Source: Pseudomonas paralactis (GTDB lineage: Bacteria > Pseudomonadota > Gammaproteobacteria > Pseudomonadales > Pseudomonadaceae). From it: a stretch of DNA of 64,000 bases. The first letter of the stretch is position 1. Every line of letters begins with the position of its first letter. The DNA lies in the NCBI RefSeq assembly GCF_001439735.1, contig NZ_JYLN01000001.1, forward strand, positions 434,001 through 498,000, in the 5' to 3' direction. The position numbers were made by a program, and so were the translations under genes. The notes beneath the pieces were generated by a model. That model ran no database searches and was not told where the DNA came from. It saw nothing but the letters and a program-made list of their open reading frames with translations. Shown one piece after another: positions 7,660-15,061 of this stretch.

Positions 7660-7908
7660 ACTGTAGGATAACTGTAGCGCCCAGCGCTGCCAGAGGCTCC
7701 ACATCTCTATAAAGCTGGAGCATTCCGCGCTGAAACTCCCTCGCAGTCAGCATATCGGGAGTGATAGGAAAAATAGCCATCTGAGCGCCTAGCAACGCCA
7801 CTTCAAGGACAATGGAGCGTGCGCTCTGGGTGTCGACAAGGATCAGGTCGAAATCTTGAGCGAACGCCGGTATTAAATTCTGGAGGCGAAAGCGTCCATC
7901 GAGATGGC
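7640..7908 (-). pseudogene. Truncated ParA-like partition ATPase
   Basis: Reading the minus strand from about 7907 to the stop at 7640-7642 gives an open frame without a start codon (an in-frame TGA precedes it). It includes PAFAQDFDLILVDTQSARSI and, further on, PITPDMLTAREFQRGMLQLY. The FDLILVDTQ-ARS block matches the second nucleotide-binding motif of ParA/Soj-type ATPases carried by integrative and conjugative elements. Both the P-loop half and the natural C-terminus are missing. The 3' end overlaps the lipoprotein gene by 20 bp. Confidence 0.65.
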
Positions 7909-7957
7909 GTCATGCTAAGCGCGCTAAGCGTTTGGATTGCTGGGTCAAATTCCAAGC

Positions 7958-7987
7958 AAAAAAAAGCCTGCATCTCTGCAGGCTTTT
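7958..7987 (-). terminator. Rho-independent terminator of tRNA-Asn
   Basis: Stem AAAGCCTGCA (7963-7972) pairs with TGCAGGCTTT (7977-7986), with an A-run on its left that gives a U-tract on the minus strand. It lies 8 nt beyond the tRNA 3' end. Confidence 0.85.
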
Positions 7988-7994
7988 CTCTATC

Positions 7995-8070
7995 TGGCTC
8001 CACGACCTGGACTCGAACCAGGGACCCAATGATTAACAGTCATTTGCTCTACCAACTGAGCTATCGCGGA
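7995..8070 (-). tRNA. tRNA-Asn (GTT)
   Basis: On the minus strand the 76-nt sequence starts TCCGCGATAGCTCAGTTGG and ends TCGTGGAGCCA, with CCA encoded. The anticodon loop is ctGTTaa, giving GTT for asparagine, and the T arm is GGTTCGAGTCC. The acceptor stem has one G-T wobble pair. It is the integration target of the remnant element to its left. Confidence 0.97.
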
Positions 8071-8103
8071 ATGCGCCGTATGTTACTGATTAAAAAGAAG
8101 AAG

Positions 8104-9027
8104 TCAAGCATCCTCAGAAACTTTCCGCAAATCGCCCCCCTGCTCGCTTGAATACGACGGTTCCCTGGCCAGATCCAACCAGGCCCGTGCTGCCGGTGGC
8201 AGGTGGGCGCTCGCGCGCCAGGCCAGGGCGATGTGCCAATCGGTGTGGGGCTCGTCCAGGGGGATCAAGGCGATGCCGGGGTGTTGGTGCTTGTGCGCCA
8301 GCATTCGCGGCAGGAAGGCGACGCCCAGGCCGGCGGTGACCAGGTCGACGATAAAGTCGATCTGCCCGCTGCGAGCAGTGACTTTGGGGGTTACGCCTTT
8401 GCGTTCGCACGCACTGAGAATCTTCGCGTTGAGGGCAAAACCCGCTTCGAACAGGATGAACGGCGAGTCCGCCAGGTCGGTGAAGTCGATGCGCTTGCGG
8501 CGGGCCAGTGGGTGGCTGATGGGCAGCACTGCGATCAGAGGTTCGTTGCGTACTGGCTGGTAGTCAAAGCCTTCGTCCACCGGCAGCAGCAGTGCGGCCA
8601 GATCGACCTCCCCGGCCTCCAGGCATTCGCGCAGTTTTTTACTGCCGTACTCGGTCAATTCGATGTCGATGCCTGGGTAACGGCTGCGGTAAGTGGCAAA
8701 CATGGCCGCAAACAGCACACCGCACCCCACCGGCGGCAGGCCGATGCGTAGCACGCCACGGGTGAGACCGCGCAGGTCGTTGATTTCAGCCATCAGGTCA
8801 TTGCGTTCGGCGAGCATCACCAAGGCTCGGCGGTAGGCAATTTCGCCGGCGGCGGTGAGTTCGTTCCTTTGGCCAAGACGATTGAGCAGCGGTGTGCCCA
8901 ACTCGTCCTCCAGGGTCTTGACCGCCTTGCTGACGGTGGACTGGGTCAACGCCACCACCTCGGCTGCCTGGGAAAACCCGCCCTGGCGCACCACTTCGAC
9001 AAACGCACGCAATGTTCGCAGGTTCAT
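8104..9027 (-). CDS. LysR-family transcriptional regulator
   Basis: A 307-residue regulator. The start at 9027 (MNLRTLRAF) is preferred because AAGGA lies 6 nt upstream; the ATG at 9033 is too close to it. The N-terminal winged HTH (about 1-60) contains GGFSQAAEVVALTQSTVSKAVKTLE (as segments), and the periplasmic-binding-like effector domain covers about 90-295. It is divergent from the lactate dehydrogenase gene and separated from it by 100 bp containing an inverted repeat, which makes that gene the likely target. Effector not known; lactate or a related hydroxyacid is a guess. Confidence 0.92.
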   Translation of the reverse strand: MNLRTLRAFVEVVRQGGFSQAAEVVALTQSTVSKAVKTLEDELGTPLLNRLGQRNELTAAGEIAYRRALVMLAERNDLMAEINDLRGLTRGVLRIGLPPVGCGVLFAAMFATYRSRYPGIDIELTEYGSKKLRECLEAGEVDLAALLLPVDEGFDYQPVRNEPLIAVLPISHPLARRKRIDFTDLADSPFILFEAGFALNAKILSACERKGVTPKVTARSGQIDFIVDLVTAGLGVAFLPRMLAHKHQHPGIALIPLDEPHTDWHIALAWRASAHLPPAARAWLDLAREPSYSSEQGGDLRKVSEDA

Positions 9028-9055
9028 CAGCATTCCTTTTGCGACTGGAGATCAG

Positions 9056-9076
9056 TGATAAAAGTTGTTTTTATCA
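9056..9076. promoter_or_regulatory. Inverted repeat, LysR operator candidate
   Basis: TGATAAAA (9056-9063) and TTTTATCA (9069-9076) form a perfect 8-bp inverted repeat with a 5-bp spacer. The site is in the divergent region between the LysR gene and lldD, and the size fits a LysR recognition site. Confidence 0.55.
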
Positions 9077-9127
9077 TGTCACAACTTTGCTTATGGTGTA
9101 GCACTTTGCCCTGTGGAGACACCGTCG

Positions 9128-10264
9128 ATGATCATCTCGTCCGCTTCCGACTACCGCGCTGCGGCCAAGCGCAAGTTGCCGCGCTTTCTGTTCGACTATA
9201 TCGACGGCGGCGCGTACGCCGAGCACACGTTGCGCGCCAACAGTTCGGACCTGGCCGAGATCAGCCTGCGCCAGCGTGTTTTGCGCAATGTCGACAAGCT
9301 GAGCCTGAGCACCCACCTGTTCGGCACGGAGCTGGCGATGCCGGTCATCCTCAGCCCGGTGGGCCTGACCGGCATGTATGCGCGACGCGGTGAAGTGCAA
9401 GCGGCCAAGGCGGCGGCCAACAAAAACATCCCCTTCTGCCTGTCGACGGTGTCGGTGTGTTCAATTGAGGAAGTGGCCTCGCAAAGCCCGCAGTCGATCT
9501 GGTTCCAGCTGTACGTACTCAAGGATCGCGGTTTCATGCGCAATGCGCTGGAGCGGGCGCAGGCGGCCGGCGTGACCACGCTGGTGTTTACGGTGGATAT
9601 GCCCACACCCGGCGCCCGCTACCGCGATGCGCACTCGGGCATGTCCGGGCCGTACGCGGCGCAGCGGCGCATGTTGCAAGCGGTGACCAAACCGCAATGG
9701 GCTTTCGATGTGGGCTTGATGGGTCGCCCCCACGACCTGGGCAATATCTCCAAATACCTGGGCAAACCCACCCACCTGGAGGACTACATTGGCTGGCTGG
9801 CCAACAACTTCGACCCGTCGATCAGTTGGAAAGACCTGGAGTGGATCCGCGAGTTCTGGAAAGGCCCGATGATCATCAAGGGCATCCTCGACCCGCAGGA
9901 TGCCAAGGACGCGTTGAGTTTTGGCGCCGACGGTATCGTTGTGTCCAACCATGGCGGCCGCCAGCTCGACGGCGTGCTGTCCACCGCCAAGGCGTTGCCG
10001 CCGATTGCCGATGCGGTGGGCGATGACCTGACCGTGCTGGTGGACTCCGGCATTCGATCCGGGCTCGACGTCGTGCGTATGCTCGCCCTGGGGGCCAAGG
10101 CGTGCCTGCTGGGGCGTGCGACCACCTATGCGCTGGCCGCCGAAGGCCAACACGGGGTAGAGAACGTGCTGGATATTTTCGCCAAGGAAATGCGCGTGGC
10201 CATGACCCTGACCGGCGTCACCTCCATCGCACAGATCGACCGCACGACGCTGGTCCAGCCGTGA
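9128..10264 (+). CDS. lldD: FMN-dependent L-lactate dehydrogenase
   Basis: A 378-residue TIM-barrel flavoprotein of the FMN-dependent alpha-hydroxyacid dehydrogenase family. The start at 9128 ([20 protein letters not shown]) is the family start; the frame extends 21 codons further upstream. The active-site signature [10 protein letters not shown] spans 273-282, with catalytic His275 and substrate-binding Arg278. The FMN-phosphate region [10 protein letters not shown] and the closing GRATTYAL segment are also present. The enzyme oxidises L-lactate to pyruvate at the inner membrane and feeds electrons to quinones. No lactate permease (lldP) lies beside it. A related hydroxyacid substrate cannot be excluded. 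Confidence 0.92.
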   Translation: MIISSASDYRAAAKRKLPRFLFDYIDGGAYAEHTLRANSSDLAEISLRQRVLRNVDKLSLSTHLFGTELAMPVILSPVGLTGMYARRGEVQAAKAAANKNIPFCLSTVSVCSIEEVASQSPQSIWFQLYVLKDRGFMRNALERAQAAGVTTLVFTVDMPTPGARYRDAHSGMSGPYAAQRRMLQAVTKPQWAFDVGLMGRPHDLGNISKYLGKPTHLEDYIGWLANNFDPSISWKDLEWIREFWKGPMIIKGILDPQDAKDALSFGADGIVVSNHGGRQLDGVLSTAKALPPIADAVGDDLTVLVDSGIRSGLDVVRMLALGAKACLLGRATTYALAAEGQHGVENVLDIFAKEMRVAMTLTGVTSIAQIDRTTLVQP

Positions 10265-10428
10265 TGGCCGTAGTGTAATTTATGTGCGCTTTAATGGAGG
10301 CGTGGTTTATTAGCGACAAACAACTCAAGCCACAGCGATAGTAAAGTTGAACGGGTCGACGGCAACGCCGGCCCAAACCAGCCAAATAACTGGCGCCATT
10401 ATTTAAAAGACGTTTTTTGGTTTAAATA

Positions 10429-10441
10429 CAATCTTTTGATT
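10429..10441 (-). promoter_or_regulatory. IHF-binding site candidate
   Basis: On the minus strand the sequence is AATCAAAAGATTG, a full match to the consensus WATCAA-N4-TTR. It lies 30 bp upstream of a -24/-12 element, a usual place for IHF to bend DNA at sigma-54 promoters. Confidence 0.5.
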
Positions 10442-10470
10442 TATAAGAACTTTCTAAAATAAAACGATAT

Positions 10471-10486
10471 TGGCACGAATCTCGCT
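10471..10486 (+). promoter_or_regulatory. Sigma-54 (-24/-12) promoter candidate
   Basis: TGGCACgaatcTCGCT matches TGGCAC-N5-TTGC except for one base, and has the required 10-nt separation between the GG and GC doublets. It points toward the diguanylate cyclase gene at 10673. Confidence 0.5.
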
Positions 10487-10672
10487 CTCGCACTTTCCAA
10501 ACAGGTTAAGTGATGACAAGACGTGCGGCACGTGTCTCGGGGTTATAACCCAATGCAAAGCGGTTTAAACTGTTCTCCATGTTTTACGGAATTGAAGGAA
10601 CAGTAAGACGCCTGGCACTTGCCGCCCTCATCCCGCCTGTAAGACAGCCAAGTGCTTAGAGGCCACCCACTT

Positions 10673-11599
10673 ATGAAAACACCCACCCAGACCAACGCAA
10701 TTGACTTCGACAGTGCCAAATTGCAGCGCCTGGGATTTGGCCAGCCTTCCCTGCGCCCACGTCGCCCCGCAACCCTGACCGAGCTTTGCCAGCAACTGAG
10801 CCAGCAGCTGCAAACCAGCCTGGAGCCGGAGCGCATCCTCGGCCTGTTCTTTCGCGAAGTACAACGCCTGGTGCCGCTGGATGCGTTGCAGTACCGCCAT
10901 GTCGCCAGCGACCTGCGCCTTGAGTTCGGGCATCGTGGCCACCATTCGGTGAGCTACACCTTGAGCCACGAAGGCGAGCACCTTGGAGAGCTGGTGTTTC
11001 GCCGCAACCAACGGTTGATCGATGAGGAACTGAGCCAGCTCGAATCGCTGTTGGTGACGTTGCTGTATCCAATGCGCAACGCCCTGCTCTACCGCGCTGC
11101 CACCCGCAGCGCCCTGCGCGATTCGCTGACCGAAACCGGCAACCGCGTGGCCATGGATCAGACGTTGCAACGGGAAATCGACATGGCCAGGCGGCATCTG
11201 CACCCCTTGTCCGTACTGATGCTGGACATCGACCACTTCAAGAGAATCAATGACACCCATGGTCACGCCGCCGGCGATAGCGTGCTGCGCACCGTGGCAG
11301 GGGCGATCAAACGCCAGCTGCGTAACGTCGACATGGTCTTTCGGTTTGGCGGGGAAGAGTTTCTGATCCTGCTGTCCAACACCGGGCGCGATGCGGCGAA
11401 GATGGTCGGTGAGCGCTTGCGCCAGGCGGCACAGAGCCAGGACTATTGGGTGGAAGGCACGCGGATCGAATTGACGGTGAGCCTGGGTTGCTCGACGCTG
11501 TTGGCGGCCGAGTCGGCTGAAAGCCTGTTGCGCCGGGCCGATAATGCGCTGTACGTGGCCAAGCGCGAAGGCCGTAACCGCCTGGCGATGGCGGGGTAA
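10673..11599 (+). CDS. GGDEF diguanylate cyclase
   Basis: A 308-residue cytoplasmic protein. The start ATG at 10673 is preferred over a GTG at 10652. The N-terminal part (about 35-140) resembles a degenerate GAF-like sensor module. A GGDEF domain covers about 145-308. The catalytic motif GGEEF (226-230) is intact, and an allosteric I-site RNVD (217-220) lies exactly five residues before it, so the enzyme should make c-di-GMP and be inhibited by it. No membrane segment is seen. Transcription may start from the sigma-54-like promoter upstream. Confidence 0.92.
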   Translation: MKTPTQTNAIDFDSAKLQRLGFGQPSLRPRRPATLTELCQQLSQQLQTSLEPERILGLFFREVQRLVPLDALQYRHVASDLRLEFGHRGHHSVSYTLSHEGEHLGELVFRRNQRLIDEELSQLESLLVTLLYPMRNALLYRAATRSALRDSLTETGNRVAMDQTLQREIDMARRHLHPLSVLMLDIDHFKRINDTHGHAAGDSVLRTVAGAIKRQLRNVDMVFRFGGEEFLILLSNTGRDAAKMVGERLRQAAQSQDYWVEGTRIELTVSLGCSTLLAAESAESLLRRADNALYVAKREGRNRLAMAG

Positions 11600-11618
11600 G
11601 CCGCAATAGGGTTGCACT

Positions 11619-11646
11619 GTGGCGAGGGAGCTTGCTCCCTCGCCAC
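11619..11646. repeat. Single REP-type palindrome
   Basis: GTGGCGAGGGAGC (11619-11631) and GCTCCCTCGCCAC (11634-11646) form a perfect 13-bp inverted repeat with a 2-nt centre. It lies between two convergent genes, where it may also stop transcription. Confidence 0.8.
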
Positions 11647-11669
11647 AAGTTACCGTCAGAACAGTTACA

Positions 11670-12482
11670 TCACGCCTCGCTGGCAATGCGCACCGGGCGC
11701 TCGCGAACGGCTGGCGCCTTCTCTTTGTCTCTCTCTATGTTCTCAAGGCGCATGCAGCTTTCCAGGAACAGGTACATATAGTCGTAGCTTTTGCACACCG
11801 CCTGGCGCAACTCTTCCTGCAGGGCCTTGCTCGGGTTGTTGCCGGCCAGGGTGCAGATGATTTCCAGGGCTTCCCACGGGTGAGCGTCGTCGTACTGGGC
11901 GTGCATCTTCAGCCACTTCATCGCCCGCTTGCGATCTTCCTCGGGGAAGGCATCGGCATACACGCCGGTAGAACAGACCACCGCGGACCACTCCCCCGTT
12001 GCCCCCTCGATCGCATAGTTGGTGGCGGCAATCGCGACAATCAACGAATCCGCCGAGCTGGTGTGCCAGCACCAATGGCTCAGTGCATGCAATTCCGGCG
12101 GCACGTCCTGGGCTTGCAGCTCTTCAAGGCTGACATCATGGGCACGCGCCCAATTCACCCAATAATCGGCATGGTTGAGTTCCACGCGAATATTGCGCAT
12201 CAGCCAACGCCGCGCCATATCCTCACCCGGGTGGCGAGCAAACTTGGTCTTGGTCAGGTTTTGCGCCATGTACAACGCAAACTGCTCCACCACCGGCCAA
12301 CCACCAATCAGGTAGTGGCGCATGGTCTTGGCGCTGAGGGCGTTGTCGCGCATACGCTGATACAGTTCGTGCTCGACAACCCGACGCTTGCTCTCGCTAC
12401 AGGCCTGGATCAATTGCTGCGCCCAGGCTGGGTAACTCGAGGCTTCCATAAGCGGCCCGGTTCTGTTGAATGTGTCGATCAC
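11670..12482 (-). CDS. TenA/Thi-4-like heme-oxygenase-fold protein
   Basis: A 270-residue all-helical protein of the TenA/PqqC-like heme-oxygenase-fold superfamily, in pseudomonads usually annotated as a TenA family regulator or iron-containing redox enzyme. Visible features include the helix VEHELYQRMRDNALS, the segment VVEQFALYMAQNL, and acidic/His positions (VELNHADYW, ATNYAIEGATGEW, HAQYDDAHPWEAL) that could form a di-metal or cofactor pocket. TenA itself salvages thiamin pyrimidines, but no thiamin genes are nearby, so the reaction is open. It is transcribed on the same strand as the GGDEF/EAL gene, 45 bp from it. Confidence 0.75.
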   Translation of the reverse strand: MIDTFNRTGPLMEASSYPAWAQQLIQACSESKRRVVEHELYQRMRDNALSAKTMRHYLIGGWPVVEQFALYMAQNLTKTKFARHPGEDMARRWLMRNIRVELNHADYWVNWARAHDVSLEELQAQDVPPELHALSHWCWHTSSADSLIVAIAATNYAIEGATGEWSAVVCSTGVYADAFPEEDRKRAMKWLKMHAQYDDAHPWEALEIICTLAGNNPSKALQEELRQAVCKSYDYMYLFLESCMRLENIERDKEKAPAVRERPVRIASEA

Positions 12483-12527
12483 TGTAGGGCTCCTTTTTAA
12501 GTGTGATTTTACAGACCAGCAAACGTT

Positions 12528-14990
12528 TCAGCGGAATGTGCCGGGCGCCTTGAATACCAGGGGCTGAGGCCGCACAGGTCGACACTGCAGGCTATCAAAG
12601 GTAAACAATTGCGGGCGTTCAATCAGGTAGCCCTGAGCGTAATCCACACCGATCTCAAGCAACGCTTGTTCGATCTGGGGTGTTTCAACAAATTCGGCAA
12701 TTGTGCGCTTACCCATGACGTGGCCGATGTGGTTGATCACTTCGACCATGGCGCGGTTAATCGGGTCGTCCAGCATATCCTTTACGAAACTTCCATCGAT
12801 CTTCAGGAAGTCTACAGGTAAATGTTTCAAATATGCGAATGAGGACATTCCGGCGCAAAAGTCGTCGAGTGAAAATTGGCAACCTAACGCTTTGAGTTCA
12901 TTAATAAATCGAATGGCGCTACCCAAATTGGCTATAGCGCTGGTTTCAGTTATTTCAAAACAAATCATTTCCGGTGGAATGCTGTAAGTACCGAATTTCT
13001 CACGTAAAAAACCCAAGAAATCGTCATCGCCGATCGTTATTCCTGACAGATTAATCGCACACATGGCCATAGGACGGCCCGGACGTTCAGTCATGCATCG
13101 AGCAATGATCTTGAACACGTTTTCAACCACCCAACGATCCAGCGAGGTCATCAGGCCGTATCGTTCGGCTGCCGGAATAAAACTGTCGGGCAAAATGATG
13201 CGCCCGGCTTCGTCATGCAGGCGTAGCAGAATTTCGATGTGCCCATTGCCAGCTTCGGTGTGGCCCAACGGCGAGATTTCCTGGGCGTAGAGGCAAAATC
13301 GATCCTCTTCAAGGGCAATGTGCAGGCGCTGCACCCAGGCCATTTCGCCAAAGCGCAGCGACAACTCGGAATCATCGGCGTGATAGACCTGTATGCGGTT
13401 GCGCCCTTTTTCCTTGGCCATGTAGCAGGCCATGTCGGCAGCCCGCAGGGAGGTTTCCAGGGTGGTTGGGGTTTGCGAGATATGCACCAGGCCGATGCTG
13501 ACTGTTGTCATGAACGGTCGGCCTTTCCACACAAAGTGCAGGCTTTGCACGGTATGGCGCAAGCTCTCGGCGATCTTTTCCGCCACCGGCGCCGGGCAGT
13601 TCTCCAGCAGAATGCCGAACTCGTCGCCGCCCAGGCGGGCCAACGTATCGCCCTCGCGCAAGTCAGATTGCAACAGCGCGCAGATATGGCGCAGGAGTTC
13701 GTCGCCTGCCGCATGGCCGCAGGTGTCGTTGACCAGCTTGAACTGGTCAAGATCAAGGAACATCAACGCATGTCGCCCACTTTGCTGGCGTGCCACCTGT
13801 TGCAGCACCTGCTCAAGACGGAACTCGAACTCACGGCGGTTGGCCAGGCCAGTCAAGGCATCATGGGTCGCCTGCCACGAGAGGTTGGCGATGTACTGGC
13901 GCTCCTGGGTCATGTCGTGCAGCACCAGCACCGCACCGCTGACCTTGCCGGCACTGCGAATCGGCGCGCCCACCAGCGTGACGGAGACAGTGCTGCCGTC
14001 CAGGCGCTGGATCAGCTTGGAATGCTCGCTGCCGCCACTGAGTTGGCCCTTGATGATGTGTTCAATCAAGGTGAAGCCGTCAGGCTCGGCGTTTTCATCC
14101 AGCAACTTGAACAATGCCGCCAACGGCAAGCCCTGGGCCTGTTCCGACCTCCAGTGGGTCAGCGCTTCGGCCGCGGGGTTCATATAGGCAATGGCGCCGT
14201 CGACGTCGGTGGTGATCACCCCGTCGCCAATCGACTCCAACGTGATCTGCGCCCGCTCCTTCTCCGCTTGCAGCGCGTCAGCGAAGGCGTGGCGCTGGGC
14301 CAACAATTTATGGGTACGCAACAGCGCCAGGACGATCAGCCCCAGGGCGGTGGCCAGGTTGGTGATCAACAACAGGCGCAGGATCATCCGCGAACCTTCG
14401 CCCAGCGCATCGCTGAACGCCTTGGCGGCCGGCGTTACGCCCTCATTGATGGCAATAATGCGCGCTTTCCAGGCGAGCACATCCCGATCGGTGACCTGAT
14501 CGGTGCTGATGGCGCTGTGCATTTGCTGGGCCAGTTCGTCCAGTTGCTCAAGGTAGCCATCGCCCACCGTCCATAGCTCAATGGCTTTTTCCAGGTAGCT
14601 GAAATGGCGGAAGTTGAGGTACAGCCAAATCAGGCTGGGGACGTCGTCCGGGTGGTTGCCCCCCTTGAGGATCCCCAGGCGGGCGGCAGGCAGGTTTGGC
14701 GCAGCCCTGTCCAGGGCGATGCGCAGCTCATGGCCGCCTTGAGGCACGGCAATGGCGTTCTGGTATTTGAGATAGGTGGCGTCGTCGCGGCTATCGGCAT
14801 AAAGCGTCAGGTAATAGATGGCATCCTTCTGGCCCTTGGACCATAAGCTTTCGCCTGCCACATAACCACGCACTGCAGAAAGCACGTAGAGACTGCCACA
14901 GCCCAACAATGCCTGGAACAAGACAACGGCAATAAAGGGCCAGACGATACCCAACAGCCGTGGCGTTCCGAGAGTCCGCTTTTGCTTCAT
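12528..14990 (-). CDS. Membrane GGDEF/EAL dual-domain c-di-GMP protein with PAS
   Basis: An 820-residue protein. TM helices at about 13-40 and 205-225 bracket a periplasmic sensor region. A PAS domain spans about 243-360, GGDEF about 370-535 and EAL about 550-805. The cyclase motif GGDEF (454-458) is intact with I-site REGD (445-448). The EAL motif reads EILLR (586-590). Later phosphodiesterase motifs (FEITET, DDFCAGMSSFAYL, and KIDGSFVK) are conserved, so phosphodiesterase activity is likely and cyclase activity possible. The domain set fits local c-di-GMP control in response to an external signal. No ligand can be named. Confidence 0.93.
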   Translation of the reverse strand: MKQKRTLGTPRLLGIVWPFIAVVLFQALLGCGSLYVLSAVRGYVAGESLWSKGQKDAIYYLTLYADSRDDATYLKYQNAIAVPQGGHELRIALDRAAPNLPAARLGILKGGNHPDDVPSLIWLYLNFRHFSYLEKAIELWTVGDGYLEQLDELAQQMHSAISTDQVTDRDVLAWKARIIAINEGVTPAAKAFSDALGEGSRMILRLLLITNLATALGLIVLALLRTHKLLAQRHAFADALQAEKERAQITLESIGDGVITTDVDGAIAYMNPAAEALTHWRSEQAQGLPLAALFKLLDENAEPDGFTLIEHIIKGQLSGGSEHSKLIQRLDGSTVSVTLVGAPIRSAGKVSGAVLVLHDMTQERQYIANLSWQATHDALTGLANRREFEFRLEQVLQQVARQQSGRHALMFLDLDQFKLVNDTCGHAAGDELLRHICALLQSDLREGDTLARLGGDEFGILLENCPAPVAEKIAESLRHTVQSLHFVWKGRPFMTTVSIGLVHISQTPTTLETSLRAADMACYMAKEKGRNRIQVYHADDSELSLRFGEMAWVQRLHIALEEDRFCLYAQEISPLGHTEAGNGHIEILLRLHDEAGRIILPDSFIPAAERYGLMTSLDRWVVENVFKIIARCMTERPGRPMAMCAINLSGITIGDDDFLGFLREKFGTYSIPPEMICFEITETSAIANLGSAIRFINELKALGCQFSLDDFCAGMSSFAYLKHLPVDFLKIDGSFVKDMLDDPINRAMVEVINHIGHVMGKRTIAEFVETPQIEQALLEIGVDYAQGYLIERPQLFTFDSLQCRPVRPQPLVFKAPGTFR

Positions 14991-15061
14991 GAAGTCCCTT
15001 ACACATGCACAGCTTGATACGCACGCGAAAATCCGCTCCCGATAGCACAGCCTAAGCTAAA

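Larger units (their letters stand above)
5973..8019. mobile_element. Remnant integrative element bounded by tRNA-Asn 3'-end copies
   Basis: The last 24 nt of tRNA-Asn apart from the outermost base (7996-8019) recur at 5973-5996 in the same orientation with 22 of 24 identities. This is the arrangement left by tyrosine-recombinase integration into a tRNA gene. The 2 kb between them holds a brnT/brnA toxin-antitoxin pair, a lipoprotein gene and a truncated ParA-like coding sequence, all accessory. No integrase gene remains. The repeats are direct observation; integration is inference. Confidence 0.65.
10265..10672. other. 408-bp intergenic region with an AT-rich promoter block
   Basis: There is no convincing coding sequence. 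Bases 10376-10470 are strongly AT-rich compared with the flanks. They contain an IHF-like site, with a sigma-54-like promoter just to the right. The leader between that promoter and the diguanylate cyclase start is about 185 nt, long enough for a regulatory RNA, but no fold is recognised. Confidence 0.5.

Noticed and set aside
7803..8003. Short frames crossing the tRNA-Asn flank.
   Set aside because: They overlap the tRNA terminator and the ParA fragment in the wrong frame.
7995..8070. CRISPR-like or tandem repeat arrays anywhere in the window.
   Set aside because: The recurrent short repeats are REP palindromes and the tRNA-derived copies; no regularly spaced direct-repeat array was found.
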